Below are positions 29,682 through 38,504 of a stretch of 64,000 nucleotides of DNA, piece by piece (within the stretch, counting starts at the first letter, position 1; every line of letters begins with the position of its first letter). The notes below the pieces were generated by a model. It saw only the letters and a program-made list of their open reading frames with translations, was not told where the DNA came from and did not search any database. The DNA is from Agromyces mariniharenae (GTDB taxonomy: Bacteria > Actinomycetota > Actinomycetes > Actinomycetales > Microbacteriaceae). The translations under genes and the position numbers were made by a program. The stretch lies in contig NZ_VSSB01000002.1 in assembly GCF_008122505.1 (NCBI RefSeq), positions 682,001 through 746,000 of the forward strand, given 5' to 3'.

Positions 29682-30192
29682 GGGCGCCCGCGTCAGCCTG
29701 CCCATCGTGCTCATCGGCCCGATGGGCTCCGGCAAGTCGCGCGTCGGGCATCGGCTCGCGGCATCCGCCGGCGCGCCGTTCATCGACACCGACCAGCGCA
29801 TCGTGGAGCGGTACGGCCCGATCGAGGAGATCTTCGAGCGCGAGGGCGAGGAGTACTTCCGCATCATCGAGCGCGAGGTCGTCGCCGAGGCGCTGCACGA
29901 GGAGGCCGTGATCTCGCTCGGCGGCGGCGCGGTGCTGCACCCCGACACCCGCGCCGACCTCGCCGACCTGCAGGTGGTGTGGCTGCGCGTCAGCCCCGAG
30001 GCGGTCGCCCCGCGGCTCGCCGGCGGCAACCGCCCGCTCATCGCGGAGGGCGGGATCGGCGCCTGGACGGCGATCCTCGAGCAGCGCGAGCCCATCTACG
30101 CCGAGCTCGCCGACCTCGACATCGACACGTCGCGCCGCTCGGTCGCACGCATCGTCGACGACATCACCGGGCGCTTCGGAGGAGCAGCATGA
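29674..30192 (+). CDS. aroK: Shikimate kinase
   Basis: A 172-residue P-loop kinase that phosphorylates shikimate at O3. Walker A is GPMGSGKS; the substrate-binding DTD reads [19 protein letters not shown] holds the conserved Arg; SLGGGAVL is the glycine-rich substrate strand; and the lid has [10 protein letters not shown] and [14 protein letters not shown] at 29674 is chosen because it overlaps the aroC stop and lies 11 codons before the P-loop strand. The stop overlaps the aroB ATG (ATGA). Confidence 0.95.
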   Translation: MSEGARVSLPIVLIGPMGSGKSRVGHRLAASAGAPFIDTDQRIVERYGPIEEIFEREGEEYFRIIEREVVAEALHEEAVISLGGGAVLHPDTRADLADLQVVWLRVSPEAVAPRLAGGNRPLIAEGGIGAWTAILEQREPIYAELADLDIDTSRRSVARIVDDITGRFGGAA

Positions 30193-31274
30193 CGGCAGGG
30201 GAGACGCGCACGGCGATCCGGGTGGGCGGCGACGCGGGATACGACGTGGTCGTCGGCCGCGGCGTCGTCGCGGAGCTCGGCGATGCGCTCGGCGCGGCCG
30301 TGCGCAAGGTGCTCGTCGTACACGCCCCGACCCTCGGCGCCCGCGCGGCCGAGCTGCGCGAGGAGCTCGGCGACCGCTTCGAGGTGCTGCTCGCCGAGGT
30401 GCCCGACGCCGAGGCGGGCAAGCGCATCGAGGTCGCCGCGTTCTGCTGGCAGATCCTCGGGCAGGCGGACTTCACGCGCAGCGACGCGATCGTCGGGCTC
30501 GGCGGCGGCGCGATCACCGACCTCGCCGGGTTCGTGGCCGGCACCTGGCTGCGCGGCGTCCGCGCCGTGCAGGTGCCCACCACCGTGCTCGGCATGGTCG
30601 ACGCGGCCGTCGGCGGCAAGACCGGCATCAACACGAACGAGGGCAAGAACCTCGTCGGCGTCTTCCACGCGCCGGCCGCGGTGCTCTGCGACCTGGAGCT
30701 GCTCGACACGCTGCCGCGCAACGAGATCCTCGCGGGCTTCGCCGAGATCGTGAAGGCCGGATTCATCCGATACCCCGAGATCCTCGACATCATCGAGGCC
30801 GACCCCGAGGTCGCGACCGACCCGACGTCGCCCGAGTTCCGCCGGGTCGTCGAACTCGCCATCCGGATGAAGGCCGACGTGGTCTCCGAGGACTTCACCG
30901 AGCAGGGCCTGCGCGAGATCCTCAACTACGGGCACACGCTCGGCCATGCGGTCGAGCACGCCGAGCGCTACCAGTGGCGGCACGGTGCGGCGATCTCGGT
31001 CGGCATGGCGTTCGCCGCCGAGCTCGGCCGCCTCTCGGGCCGCCTCTCCGACGAGGTCGCCGACCGGCACAAGCGCGTCCTCGACCTGCTCGGCCTGCCC
31101 ACGAGCTACCCGGCCGGCCGATGGAACACGCTGCTCGCGACCATGCAGCGCGACAAGAAGGCACGCGGCGGGCAGCTCCGGTTCATCGTGCTCGACGACC
31201 TCGCCAAGCCGACCGTCATGCAGGCGCCCGACCAGTCGCTGCTGTTCGCCGCGTACCAGGAGATCGGGTCCTGA
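30189..31274 (+). CDS. aroB: 3-dehydroquinate synthase
   Basis: A 361-residue NAD- and zinc-dependent enzyme converting DAHP to 3-dehydroquinate. NAD-binding GLGGGAITDLAGFVAGTWLRG and the PTTVLGMVDAAVGGKTGIN block are clear, and zinc ligands appear as Glu in FAEIVKAGFI and His in YGHTLGHAVEH. The ATG has GGAGGAGCAGC upstream. Order aroC-aroK-aroB-aroQ matches mycobacteria. Confidence 0.97.
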   Translation: MTAGETRTAIRVGGDAGYDVVVGRGVVAELGDALGAAVRKVLVVHAPTLGARAAELREELGDRFEVLLAEVPDAEAGKRIEVAAFCWQILGQADFTRSDAIVGLGGGAITDLAGFVAGTWLRGVRAVQVPTTVLGMVDAAVGGKTGINTNEGKNLVGVFHAPAAVLCDLELLDTLPRNEILAGFAEIVKAGFIRYPEILDIIEADPEVATDPTSPEFRRVVELAIRMKADVVSEDFTEQGLREILNYGHTLGHAVEHAERYQWRHGAAISVGMAFAAELGRLSGRLSDEVADRHKRVLDLLGLPTSYPAGRWNTLLATMQRDKKARGGQLRFIVLDDLAKPTVMQAPDQSLLFAAYQEIGS

Positions 31275-31299
31275 ACGGGCTCGAGGGCCGCGAAGTCCA

Positions 31300-31309
31300 C
31301 GGATGCCGC
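31300..31309 (+). repeat. Intergenic copy of the CGGATGCCGC decamer
   Basis: Exact copy 6 bases before the TAGGCT -10 of aroQ, in the 52-base gap behind aroB. It belongs to the dispersed set described in the findings. Confidence 0.7.
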
Positions 31310-31314
31310 GCCGC

Positions 31315-31320
31315 TAGGCT
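31315..31320 (+). promoter_or_regulatory. -10 of a probable leaderless aroQ transcript
   Basis: TAGGCT, then six bases, then the ATG at 31327, with no ribosome binding site. It suggests aroQ can be expressed separately from aroB. Confidence 0.5.
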
Positions 31321-31326
31321 TTCCGC

Positions 31327-31767
31327 ATGACGACGATCCTCGTGCTGAACGGGCCCAACCTCGGACGCCTCGGCACCCGTGAGCCCGAGGTGTACGGATC
31401 GGAGACGCTCGCCGACATCGGCGCGGGCCTCGCGGCATCCGTGCCCGACGACGTCGAGATCGACCTGCGGCAGACCGACGACGAGGCCGAGCTCATCGGC
31501 TGGATCCACGAGGCCGTCGACCGTCGCCTGCCGGTGGTGCTCAACCCCGCCGCATTCACGCACTACAGCTACGCGCTGCGCGACGCCGCGGCGCAGCTGA
31601 AGCAGGCCGGCGTGCCGCTCGTCGAGGTGCACCTGTCGAACCCGCACGCGCGCGAGGAGTTCCGCCACACGAGCGTCATCTCGGGCGTGGCGACCGGTGT
31701 GATCGCCGGCTTCGGCGCCGATTCCTACCGGCTCGCGGTCGACTGGGTCCTGCGGTCGCTCGGCTGA
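31327..31767 (+). CDS. aroQ: 3-dehydroquinate dehydratase, type II
   Basis: A 146-residue dodecameric enzyme that removes water from 3-dehydroquinate. The start [21 protein letters not shown] holds the catalytic Arg-Tyr lid; [15 protein letters not shown] and [17 protein letters not shown] carry the other active-site residues. Length and motifs are typical. It closes the shikimate block, which lacks only aroA and DAHP synthase; those must lie elsewhere. Confidence 0.96.
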   Translation: MTTILVLNGPNLGRLGTREPEVYGSETLADIGAGLAASVPDDVEIDLRQTDDEAELIGWIHEAVDRRLPVVLNPAAFTHYSYALRDAAAQLKQAGVPLVEVHLSNPHAREEFRHTSVISGVATGVIAGFGADSYRLAVDWVLRSLG

Positions 31768-31773
31768 GTCGAC

Positions 31774-31779
31774 TACACT
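31774..31779 (+). promoter_or_regulatory. Candidate -10 of efp-nusB
   Basis: TACACT, 65 bases before the efp start. It would give a 5' UTR of about 58 bases. Confidence 0.4.
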
Positions 31780-31844
31780 CGATCAGTCGCACGCGAATCC
31801 GGCGTGCCCTCTGACTTCCCACGATCGATCGGAAACACCCACCC

Positions 31845-32408
31845 ATGGCAAGCACCGCGGACATCAAGAACGGCGTCGTCCTGAACATCGACGGCCAGCT
31901 CTGGAGCGTCGTCGAGTTCCAGCACGTCAAGCCCGGCAAGGGCGGCGCGTTCGTCCGCACCAAGCTCAAGAACGTCGTGACCGGCAAGGTCGTCGACCGC
32001 ACCTACAACGCCGGCGCGAAGGTCGACATCGAGAACGTCGACCGCCGCGACTTCACCTACCTCTACAGCGACGGCGACGGCTTCGTGTTCATGGACGCGA
32101 CCGACTACGACCAGATCACGGTCCCCGCGACGGTCGTCGGGGACGCCGCGAACTTCATGCTCGAGAACCAGGCCGTGACCATCGCCCTGAACAACGGCAA
32201 CCCGCTCTACGTCGACCTTCCCGCGTCGGTCGTGCTCGAGATCACCTACACCGAGCCGGGCCTGCAGGGCGACCGTTCGACCGGCGGCACCAAGCCCGCG
32301 ACCGTCGAGACCGGCTACGAGATCCAGGTCCCGCTCTTCCTCGAGACCGGCACCAAGGTCAAGGTCGACACCCGCTCGGGTGAGTACCTCGGCCGCGTGA
32401 ACGACTAG
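31845..32408 (+). CDS. efp: Elongation factor P
   Basis: A 187-residue tRNA-shaped factor that relieves ribosome stalling at polyproline. KOW-like N-terminal domain ([33 protein letters not shown], key part [10 protein letters not shown] with the loop Lys at the modification position), then two OB domains ([29 protein letters not shown], key part [10 protein letters not shown]). No modification enzyme is in the window. The one-base stop/start overlap with nusB indicates one transcript. Confidence 0.97.
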   Translation: MASTADIKNGVVLNIDGQLWSVVEFQHVKPGKGGAFVRTKLKNVVTGKVVDRTYNAGAKVDIENVDRRDFTYLYSDGDGFVFMDATDYDQITVPATVVGDAANFMLENQAVTIALNNGNPLYVDLPASVVLEITYTEPGLQGDRSTGGTKPATVETGYEIQVPLFLETGTKVKVDTRSGEYLGRVND

Positions 32409-32821
32409 TGAGCGCCCGCACCAAGGCGCGCAAGCGCGCCCTCGACATGCTGTACTCGGCCGACATGCGCCAGGTGCCCGTCGAGCAGGTGCTGGCCGCC
32501 GAGGCGGAGCGCGCCGTCAACGAGCCCGAACGCCAGGCGTCGTGGCTGTATGCCCGCGAGATCGTCGACGGCATCGTCGACCACCGCGAGGAGATCGACG
32601 AGCTCATCACGACGCACTCGCGCGGCTGGACCCTCGAGCGCATGCCAGCGGTCGACCGCGCGCTGCTGCGCATCGGCGTGTGGGAGATCCTCTACAACGA
32701 CGAGGTACCCGACCCGGTCGCGATCTCCGAGGCCGTCGAGGCGGCGACCGTGCTGTCGACCGACGACTCGGCCGGCTTCGTGAACGGCCTGCTCGCGGCG
32801 ATCTCGCACGCGAAGGCCTAG
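32408..32821 (+). CDS. nusB: Transcription antitermination factor NusB
   Basis: A 137-residue all-helical protein that pairs with S10 (NusE) on boxA RNA during rRNA transcription. The start ARTKARKRALDMLYSAD is the family signature, and the C-terminal AISEAVEAATVLSTDDSAGFVNGLLAAI is typical. The GTG start overlaps the last base of the efp stop (TAGTG). It is the last gene of the efp unit; the convergent gene behind it overlaps its stop by 4 bases. Confidence 0.95.
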   Translation: MSARTKARKRALDMLYSADMRQVPVEQVLAAEAERAVNEPERQASWLYAREIVDGIVDHREEIDELITTHSRGWTLERMPAVDRALLRIGVWEILYNDEVPDPVAISEAVEAATVLSTDDSAGFVNGLLAAISHAKA

Positions 32822-33486
32822 ACGCCCGGCCCGGTTCCGTTCCCTTCGACGGATGCCGCGGGCCGCCGCCGTTCGGACGGATCCGCCCACCGCGGCGCGA
32901 GCCCGGCGAGCACAGCGGCTTCGAGTCCGAGGCCGACCAGGCTGCCGTGCGGCCAGTAGCTCAGCGCGACGGTGGCGAACACGATGACGAGGAGCGTCGA
33001 TCCGACGAGGAGGCGCTCCCACAGGGGGATGCCGCGGCCCCGCGGCGCGACGGACGCGACGACGAGGCCCCACACGCCGATCGCGAGCAGGGCGAACAGC
33101 TCGGCGCCCCAGAGCAGGTGCACCGGGGCATCCGCCGGATGGTTGAGGTAGCTCAGCAGCGTGATGGGCGCCGCGGCGAGGACCAACGCACCGAGCACGC
33201 GGCCGCTCCAGCCGAGTGCCGCGAAGACGGGACCGGTCGCGAACCAGAGCAGGGCGAACGAGACGGATGCCGCGGCGCCGAACACGAGGTAGGCGTCCGA
33301 CGATCCCGTGGCGGGGAGCGCCTCGCGCAGTCCCTCGTAGATCGGCATGGCGTCGAGGGCGCGGAGCCACGCGGGTGAACCCGACCCCGACCAGGCGGCC
33401 TGCTGCGGTGGCAGCAGGAAGAACGCCCACGCCGCCGCGATGAGCGCGATGACCACGCTCCACATCCGCGCGGGGTGTCGTCGCAT
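32818..33486 (-). CDS. Integral membrane protein, unrecognised
   Basis: A 222-residue membrane protein with about five or six hydrophobic spans (e.g. MWSVVIALIAAAWAFFLL, VLGALVLAAAPITLLSYL, LWGAELFALLAIGVWGLVVA, LLVGSTLLVIVFATVALSY). The N-terminus has the basic MRRHPAR. I see no transporter or enzyme motif. It is 9 bases behind the glycosyltransferase on the same strand, so the two probably share a transcript. It may serve the same unknown glycolipid or envelope process, but that is inference only. Confidence 0.7.
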   Translation of the reverse strand: MRRHPARMWSVVIALIAAAWAFFLLPPQQAAWSGSGSPAWLRALDAMPIYEGLREALPATGSSDAYLVFGAAASVSFALLWFATGPVFAALGWSGRVLGALVLAAAPITLLSYLNHPADAPVHLLWGAELFALLAIGVWGLVVASVAPRGRGIPLWERLLVGSTLLVIVFATVALSYWPHGSLVGLGLEAAVLAGLAPRWADPSERRRPAASVEGNGTGPGV

Positions 33487-33495
33487 GAACCGAAC

Positions 33496-34800
33496 CTAGC
33501 GTCGCTCGGACGGCTGCGGGGTCTCGGCGAGCCGTGCGACGTGCTCGACCACCTCGGCGGGTCCGTCGTGTTCGGCGAGCCGCGCGGCGATGCGTCGCGC
33601 CGCATCGCGATACCCCGGGTCGTCGCGGACGCGGCGCCAGGCGCCCAGCACCTGCCGCGGGGTCGGCTGCCCCGTGCCGAGGCTGATGCCGGCGCCCGCC
33701 GCCCGGACCCGGGCCGCCACCTCCGGCTTGTCGAGGTCGCCGCCGGCGACGACGACCGGGAGGCCGTGCGCCAGCGCGGCGAGCACGCCGCCCCATCCGC
33801 CGTTCGTGACGACCACGTCGGTGCGGGGGAGCAGGTCGCCGAACGGCACCACCGGCGCCACGCGCGCGTTGGGCGGCGCGGCGAACGGGAAGCCCGCGGC
33901 GTCCGCACGGCCGGTCGTGGCGACCACCTGCACGTCCTGCCGCCCGAGCGCCGCGAAGGCCGGCGCCACGAGGTCGTCCGGGTCGGTGTTCTGCGTGCCC
34001 TGCGTGACGAGTGCGATGGGCCGCGGGTCGGCGACCAGCTCGTCCCACCACGGCGGCAGCGCGAGCCCCGAGGCGCCCGCGGGGGCGAGTGCGCCGACCC
34101 AGGCGACCGAGTCGGGCAGGTCGCTCCGCGGCCAGTCGAGCTCGGGGACGCCGGTGGCGCACACGAGCTCGGTCGAGAATCCGGCCTCGGCGAACGCCCG
34201 GACGCCCGGCGGCAGGCCGAGGCCCCGCCGCTGCTCGTCGTAGGCGCGCTGCAGGGCGGCGGTGAGGCGCGGCACGATCCGGCGCAGCGCGGCGTCGCGG
34301 GTCCGGCCGAGCGGCCCGCGACCCGGGCGCAGTCCGATCCCGATCGGCGGGAGGTCGCGGCTCTGGAGTGCGAGCGGCGTGATGGCCACCGTCGCCCAGT
34401 GCGTGCCCGTGAGCTCCGAGGCCAGCCCGGCGCCGAGGCTCAGCTCGTCGGCCACGATGACGTCCCAGGGCCGCTCGGCGTACTCGGCGAGCAGGTCCTG
34501 GACCTGGCCGTCGGCCGTGCGCACGAAGAGGTCCTCGACGTTGCGGAGCATCTGCGCCGGACCCTTGCGCCCGACGAGGCGGGGGAAGGTCGCGGCGACG
34601 TCGTGTTCGTCGAAGTCGGGTGCCGCGCGCCATCGCACGACCTCGGCTCCTACGCGCTGGAACGCGTCGGCGTGCGCGGAGCCCGTGTACGCGCGCACGT
34701 CGTGCCCCGCGGAAATGAACGCTCGAGCGACCTCGGCGAGCGGTGCGACGTGCCCGTGGAAGGGCATCGCCTGGATCATGACGGCGACCATGCCGCTCAT
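33496..34800 (-). CDS. MGT/UGT-type glycosyltransferase (GT1, GT-B fold)
   Basis: A 434-residue glycosyltransferase of the macrolide/UDP-glucuronosyl type. The start IQAMPFHGHVAPLAEVARAF carries the catalytic-base His region. The C-terminal donor domain has LVTQGTQNTD, VVPFGDLLPRTDVVVTNGGWG and the following GLPVVVAGGDLDKPEVAARV, the family's nucleotide-sugar site. It probably transfers a sugar onto a small lipophilic acceptor such as a macrolide or lipid; the acceptor cannot be told. The ATG at 34800 is used; another lies three codons in. It is divergent from doxX, with a palindrome between. Confidence 0.85.
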   Translation of the reverse strand: MSGMVAVMIQAMPFHGHVAPLAEVARAFISAGHDVRAYTGSAHADAFQRVGAEVVRWRAAPDFDEHDVAATFPRLVGRKGPAQMLRNVEDLFVRTADGQVQDLLAEYAERPWDVIVADELSLGAGLASELTGTHWATVAITPLALQSRDLPPIGIGLRPGRGPLGRTRDAALRRIVPRLTAALQRAYDEQRRGLGLPPGVRAFAEAGFSTELVCATGVPELDWPRSDLPDSVAWVGALAPAGASGLALPPWWDELVADPRPIALVTQGTQNTDPDDLVAPAFAALGRQDVQVVATTGRADAAGFPFAAPPNARVAPVVPFGDLLPRTDVVVTNGGWGGVLAALAHGLPVVVAGGDLDKPEVAARVRAAGAGISLGTGQPTPRQVLGAWRRVRDDPGYRDAARRIAARLAEHDGPAEVVEHVARLAETPQPSERR

Positions 34801-34850
34801 TCCAGCACCGCAGGGGAGGCGCCCGCCACGTGGTGACCCCGGCACGCATC

Positions 34851-34864
34851 GAGGGTTAACCCTC
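34851..34864. promoter_or_regulatory. Candidate operator palindrome between the glycosyltransferase gene and doxX
   Basis: GAGGGTTAACCCTC is a perfect 14-base palindrome in the 183-base divergent gap. Its core GGGTTAACCC resembles the GGGGTAACCCC repeat at 7201-7212. The rest of the gap shows only a ribosome binding site (GGAAGGAG) before doxX and no clear -10. Confidence 0.45.
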
Positions 34865-34983
34865 TCCGGATTCCCACGCGAACCCCGATCCGCCGGGGCG
34901 GGCCCCACCGGTTCACTGGATATCGCCGCACTGCTGCGCGCCGTTCCCACTCGAATCCACGCTCTGGAAGGAGCACCTTCGCC

Positions 34984-35520
34984 ATGTCCACGATCCCCGC
35001 CACCACCCCCGGGCTCCAGCCCATCGGCCCCCGCCCCGTCCCGGTCTCGCGCATCGGCGTGCTCGACCGGCTCGCCGCGCTCGAGGCGATGCTGAAGGCG
35101 TTCCTCGAGCGCTGGAGCATCCCCGCGCTGCGCGTCGCCCTCGGCGCCGTGTTCGTCGCCTTCGGCGTGCTGAAGTTCTTCCCCGGCGTGAGCCCGGTCG
35201 AGCCGCTCGTCGAGGCGACCTGGGGCGTGCTCACCTTCGGCCTCGTCGGCGGCCAGCTCGCGCTCGTGCTCACCGCGATCATCGAGACCGTCGCCGGCGT
35301 CGCCCTCATCTCGGGCGTGTTCGCGCGCTTCGGCCTCGTGATGCTCGCGATCGCGTTCGTCGGCATCCTCTCACCGCTCGTGTTCTTCCCGGGCGAGCTG
35401 TTCGCCGCGACCGGGCCCACGCTGCTCGGCCAGTACGTGCTGAAGAACGTCGTGCTCATCGCGGCCGCCCTCGTGGTCGCCTCGAAGGCGCTCCGCGGGC
35501 CGGTCCGGTCCGCTCGATGA
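34984..35520 (+). CDS. DoxX family membrane protein
   Basis: A 178-residue protein with four membrane spans. The signature RVALGAVFVAFGVLKFFPG in the first span and the pattern ETVAGVALISGVFARFGLV in the second mark the DoxX family. LLGQYVLKNVVLIAAALVVAS closes the domain. Related proteins take part in redox balance and radical detoxification in mycobacteria, and others in sulphur oxidation; here the substrate is unknown. The N-terminal 35 residues are soluble and proline-rich. The gene has its own ribosome binding site GGAAGGAG and a strong terminator behind it. Confidence 0.85.
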   Translation: MSTIPATTPGLQPIGPRPVPVSRIGVLDRLAALEAMLKAFLERWSIPALRVALGAVFVAFGVLKFFPGVSPVEPLVEATWGVLTFGLVGGQLALVLTAIIETVAGVALISGVFARFGLVMLAIAFVGILSPLVFFPGELFAATGPTLLGQYVLKNVVLIAAALVVASKALRGPVRSAR

Positions 35521-35542
35521 CGGGCATCCGTTCGCACACGGG

Positions 35543-35571
35543 AAGGGCGGGGCGCATGGCGCTCCGCCCTT
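35543..35571 (+). terminator. Strong hairpin terminator behind doxX
   Basis: A 13-base-pair stem with one G-T wobble: left arm 35543-35555 (AAGGGCGGGGCGC), loop ATG, right arm 35559-35571 (GCGCTCCGCCCTT). It isolates the pyr operon from upstream transcription. Confidence 0.75.
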
Positions 35572-35615
35572 CGGCGTACCCGGGCCCGACGAACTGGGGG
35601 CCATCTCCTGGCTGG

Positions 35616-35621
35616 TAGGCT
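35616..35621 (+). promoter_or_regulatory. -10 of the pyr operon
   Basis: TAGGCT, with a predicted start near 35628. The short leader would then consist almost entirely of the PyrR-binding element. Confidence 0.45.
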
Positions 35622-35635
35622 CGTCGGAAAGGCAA

Positions 35636-35666
35636 CCTTGAAGCCCGTCCTGTGAGGCGGAGAAGG
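35636..35666 (+). promoter_or_regulatory. PyrR-binding RNA element overlapping the pyrR ribosome binding site
   Basis: TCCTGTGAGGC (35648-35658) matches the conserved PyrR-binding loop UCCNGNGAGGC known from Bacillus and related bacteria. Flanking CCTT (35636-35639) can pair with AAGG (35663-35666), and GCC (35643-35645) with GGC (35656-35658), forming the anti-antiterminator-type stem. AAGG is part of the ribosome binding site AGAAGGGAG before the ATG at 35675, so PyrR binding would hide it. This points to translational repression by UMP-bound PyrR, the mode reported for mycobacteria. Confidence 0.7.
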
Positions 35667-35674
35667 GAGTCCGC

Positions 35675-36214
35675 ATGGCTGTGCGCACCGTGCTGCAGCA
35701 GGCTGACATCGATCGGGCGATCACTCGCATCGCCCACGAGATCCTCGAATCCAATCGCGGAGCCGAACGACTCGTCCTCCTCGGCATCCCGACCCGCGGC
35801 GTCGTGCTCGCCGAGCGCCTCGCCGCGATCATCGGCCGCATCGCGGCATCCGACGTGCCGGCCGGCGCGCTCGACGTGACCATGTACCGCGACGACCTCG
35901 ACCGGCATCCGGTGCGCGCGCCGCAGCCGACCTCGGTGCCGGCCGGCGGCATCGACGGCGCCACCGTCGTGCTCGTCGACGACGTGCTCTACTCCGGCCG
36001 CACCATCCGCGCGGCGTTCGACGCGCTCGCCGACCTCGGCCGCGCGAAGGCCGTGCGCCTCGCCGTGCTCGTCGACCGCGGCCACCGCGAGTTCCCCATC
36101 CGCGCCGACTTCGTGGGGAAGAACCTGCCGAGCTCGACGCGAGAGCGCATCAACGTGCACCTCGCCGAGATCGACGGCGACGACGCCGTCACCATCGACG
36201 GGGGCGAGGACTGA
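35675..36214 (+). CDS. pyrR: Bifunctional pyr operon regulator / uracil phosphoribosyltransferase PyrR
   Basis: A 179-residue phosphoribosyltransferase-fold RNA-binding protein. The PRPP loop [21 protein letters not shown] is given here by its core [10 protein letters not shown] (about residues 100-110), and [17 protein letters not shown] plus TMYRDDL are family-specific. UMP-bound PyrR represses the pyr operon, and the protein can also make UMP from uracil. It is first in the operon and preceded by its own binding element. One-base overlap with pyrB. Confidence 0.95.
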   Translation: MAVRTVLQQADIDRAITRIAHEILESNRGAERLVLLGIPTRGVVLAERLAAIIGRIAASDVPAGALDVTMYRDDLDRHPVRAPQPTSVPAGGIDGATVVLVDDVLYSGRTIRAAFDALADLGRAKAVRLAVLVDRGHREFPIRADFVGKNLPSSTRERINVHLAEIDGDDAVTIDGGED

Positions 36215-37164
36215 TGCGCCACCTGCTCTCCACGAAGGACCTCGCCCGCGACGAGGCCATCGCGCTGCTCGACATCGCCGAGGACATGGCGGCCGTGCAG
36301 GAGCGCGAGATGAAGAAGCTGCCGACCCTGCGCGGCAAGACGGTCGTGAACCTCTTCTTCGAGGACTCGACGCGCACGCGCATCTCATTCGAGGCGGCCG
36401 CGAAGCGACTCTCGGCCGATGTCATCAACTTCAGCGCGAAGGGCTCCAGTGTCTCGAAGGGCGAGAGCCTGAAGGACACCGCGCAGACCCTCCAGGCGAT
36501 GGGTGCCGACGGCGTCGTCATCCGCCACCACGCGTCGGGCGCCCCGCAGACGCTCGCCACGAGCGGATGGATCGACGCGGGCGTCGTGAACGCCGGCGAC
36601 GGCACGCACGAGCATCCGACCCAGGCGCTCCTCGACGCGTTCACCATCCGGCGCCGCCTGCACGGCACGGCGTCGCGCGGTCGCGACCTCGACGGGGTGC
36701 GCGTCGTGATCGTCGGCGACATCCTGCACTCGCGGGTCGCCCGCTCGAACGTCTGGCTGCTCGAGACGCTCGGCGCCGAGGTCGAGCTCGTCGCACCGCC
36801 GACGCTCGTACCGGTCGACACCGCGGCCTGGCCCGCGCGCGTCGGCTACGACCTCGACGCAGCGCTCGCGGGCGAGCCCGACGTCGTCATGATGCTCCGC
36901 ATCCAGGCGGAGCGCATGCACGCGGCGTTCTTCCCGAACAGCCGCGAGTACGCGCGCACCTGGGGCCTCGACGACGCCCGGTTCGAACGGCTGCCCCCGA
37001 CTACGATGGTCATGCACCCCGGCCCGATGAACCGCGGGCTCGAGATCGCCGCCCGTGTCGCCGATTCGGCGCAGTCGACGGTGCGCGAGCAGGTCGCGAA
37101 CGGAGTATCAGTGAGAATGGCCGCCCTCTACCTCCTGCTGTCCGGCGAACGGGGTGAGGCCTGA
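36214..37164 (+). CDS. pyrB: Aspartate carbamoyltransferase, catalytic subunit
   Basis: A 316-residue transcarbamylase forming carbamoyl-aspartate. Carbamoyl-phosphate site EDSTRTR (residues 50-56) and [12 protein letters not shown] are intact, and the aspartate site shows RIQAERM and [11 protein letters not shown]. There is no pyrI regulatory subunit gene, as expected for Actinobacteria. Start and stop each overlap neighbours by a single base (TGATG), so the operon is tightly coupled. Confidence 0.97.
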   Translation: MRHLLSTKDLARDEAIALLDIAEDMAAVQEREMKKLPTLRGKTVVNLFFEDSTRTRISFEAAAKRLSADVINFSAKGSSVSKGESLKDTAQTLQAMGADGVVIRHHASGAPQTLATSGWIDAGVVNAGDGTHEHPTQALLDAFTIRRRLHGTASRGRDLDGVRVVIVGDILHSRVARSNVWLLETLGAEVELVAPPTLVPVDTAAWPARVGYDLDAALAGEPDVVMMLRIQAERMHAAFFPNSREYARTWGLDDARFERLPPTTMVMHPGPMNRGLEIAARVADSAQSTVREQVANGVSVRMAALYLLLSGERGEA

Positions 37165-38504
37165 TGATCGAGCGCTTCCTCATCACGGGCGCGACGCTGC
37201 CCTCGGGCGAGCGCGCCGACCTGCTGCTCGCCGACGGCGTCATCGCCGAGGTGGGCGGCATCGCGGATGCCGCGGGCGCCACGGTCGTCGACGCCGACGG
37301 CCTCCTCGCCCTCCCCGGACTCGTCGACCTGCACACGCACCTGCGCGAACCCGGCTACGAGCAGAGCGAGACCGTGCTCACCGGCACGCAGGCGGCCGCC
37401 GCCGGCGGGTTCACCGCGGTCTTCGCCATGGCGAACACCTTCCCGGTCGCCGACACGGCCGGCGTCGTCGAGCAGGAGGCGAGCCTCGGCCGCGCCGCCG
37501 GCTATGCCACCGTGCAGCCCATCGGCGCGGTCACCGTCGGCCTCAAGGGCGAGCAGCTCGCCGAGCTCGGCGCCATGGCCCGTTCGCGCGCGAACGTGCG
37601 CGTGTTCAGCGACGACGGCTTCTGCGTGTCCGACCCGCTGCTCATGCGCCGGGCGCTGGAGTACGTGAAGGCGTTCGACGGCGTCATCGCCCAGCACGCG
37701 CAGGAGCCGCGCCTCACGCAGGGCGCGCAGATGAACGAGGGCGCCCTGTCGGGCGAGCTCGGCCTCGCCGGCTGGCCCGCCGTCGCCGAGGAGTCGATCA
37801 TCGCGCGCGACGTGCTGCTCGCCGAGCACGTCGGCAGCCGCCTGCACGTCTGCCACGTCTCCACCGCCGGATCGGTCGAGGTCATCCGCTGGGCGAAGGC
37901 CCGCGGCATCGACGTGACCGCCGAGGTCACCCCGCACCACCTGCTGCTCACCGAGGAGCTCGTGTCGAGCTACGACCCGCGCTACAAGGTGAACCCGCCG
38001 CTGCGCCGCGCCGAGGACGTCGAGGCGCTGCGCGCCGCGCTCGCCGACGGAACCATCGACATCGTCGCCACCGACCACGCGCCGCACCCGGTCGAGGCCA
38101 AGGAGAGCGAGTGGGACGCCGCCGCGAACGGCATGGTCGGCCTCGAGTCGGCCCTGTCGGTCGTACACGCCGCGGTCGTCGAGAACGGCCTGCTGGGCTG
38201 GTCGGATGTCGCGCGCGTCCTCTCGGCGACGCCGGCCCGCATCGGGCGGCTCGCCGGCCACGGGCGGGCCATCGCCGCCGGCGCGCCCGCGGAGGTCGTG
38301 CTCTACGACCCGGCCGCGGCATCCGAGTTCGGACTCGACCGCCTCGCCGGGCGCAGCGTGAACTCGCCGTACCTCGGGCGCCGGCTGCCGGGCCGCGTGG
38401 TCGCCACGTTCCACGCGGGCTACGCGACCGTGCTCGGCGGCGCCGTTCGCCCGGCCGACGAGGTCGCGGAGCTCTCCGTCGAGCGGGAGGTCGCGCGTGG
38501 GTGA
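37164..38504 (+). CDS. pyrC: Dihydroorotase
   Basis: A 446-residue class I metallo-hydrolase closing carbamoyl-aspartate to dihydroorotate. Metal ligands His57 and His59 lie in DLHTHLREPG; further His residues appear in AQHAQEPRL and VCHVSTAGS-type HVCHVST; and the catalytic Asp is in ATDHAPH. The carboxylated-lysine position of many hydrolases is replaced by Asp in this class (SDDGFCV). It overlaps the next gene by 8 bases. Confidence 0.95.
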   Translation: MIERFLITGATLPSGERADLLLADGVIAEVGGIADAAGATVVDADGLLALPGLVDLHTHLREPGYEQSETVLTGTQAAAAGGFTAVFAMANTFPVADTAGVVEQEASLGRAAGYATVQPIGAVTVGLKGEQLAELGAMARSRANVRVFSDDGFCVSDPLLMRRALEYVKAFDGVIAQHAQEPRLTQGAQMNEGALSGELGLAGWPAVAEESIIARDVLLAEHVGSRLHVCHVSTAGSVEVIRWAKARGIDVTAEVTPHHLLLTEELVSSYDPRYKVNPPLRRAEDVEALRAALADGTIDIVATDHAPHPVEAKESEWDAAANGMVGLESALSVVHAAVVENGLLGWSDVARVLSATPARIGRLAGHGRAIAAGAPAEVVLYDPAAASEFGLDRLAGRSVNSPYLGRRLPGRVVATFHAGYATVLGGAVRPADEVAELSVEREVARG

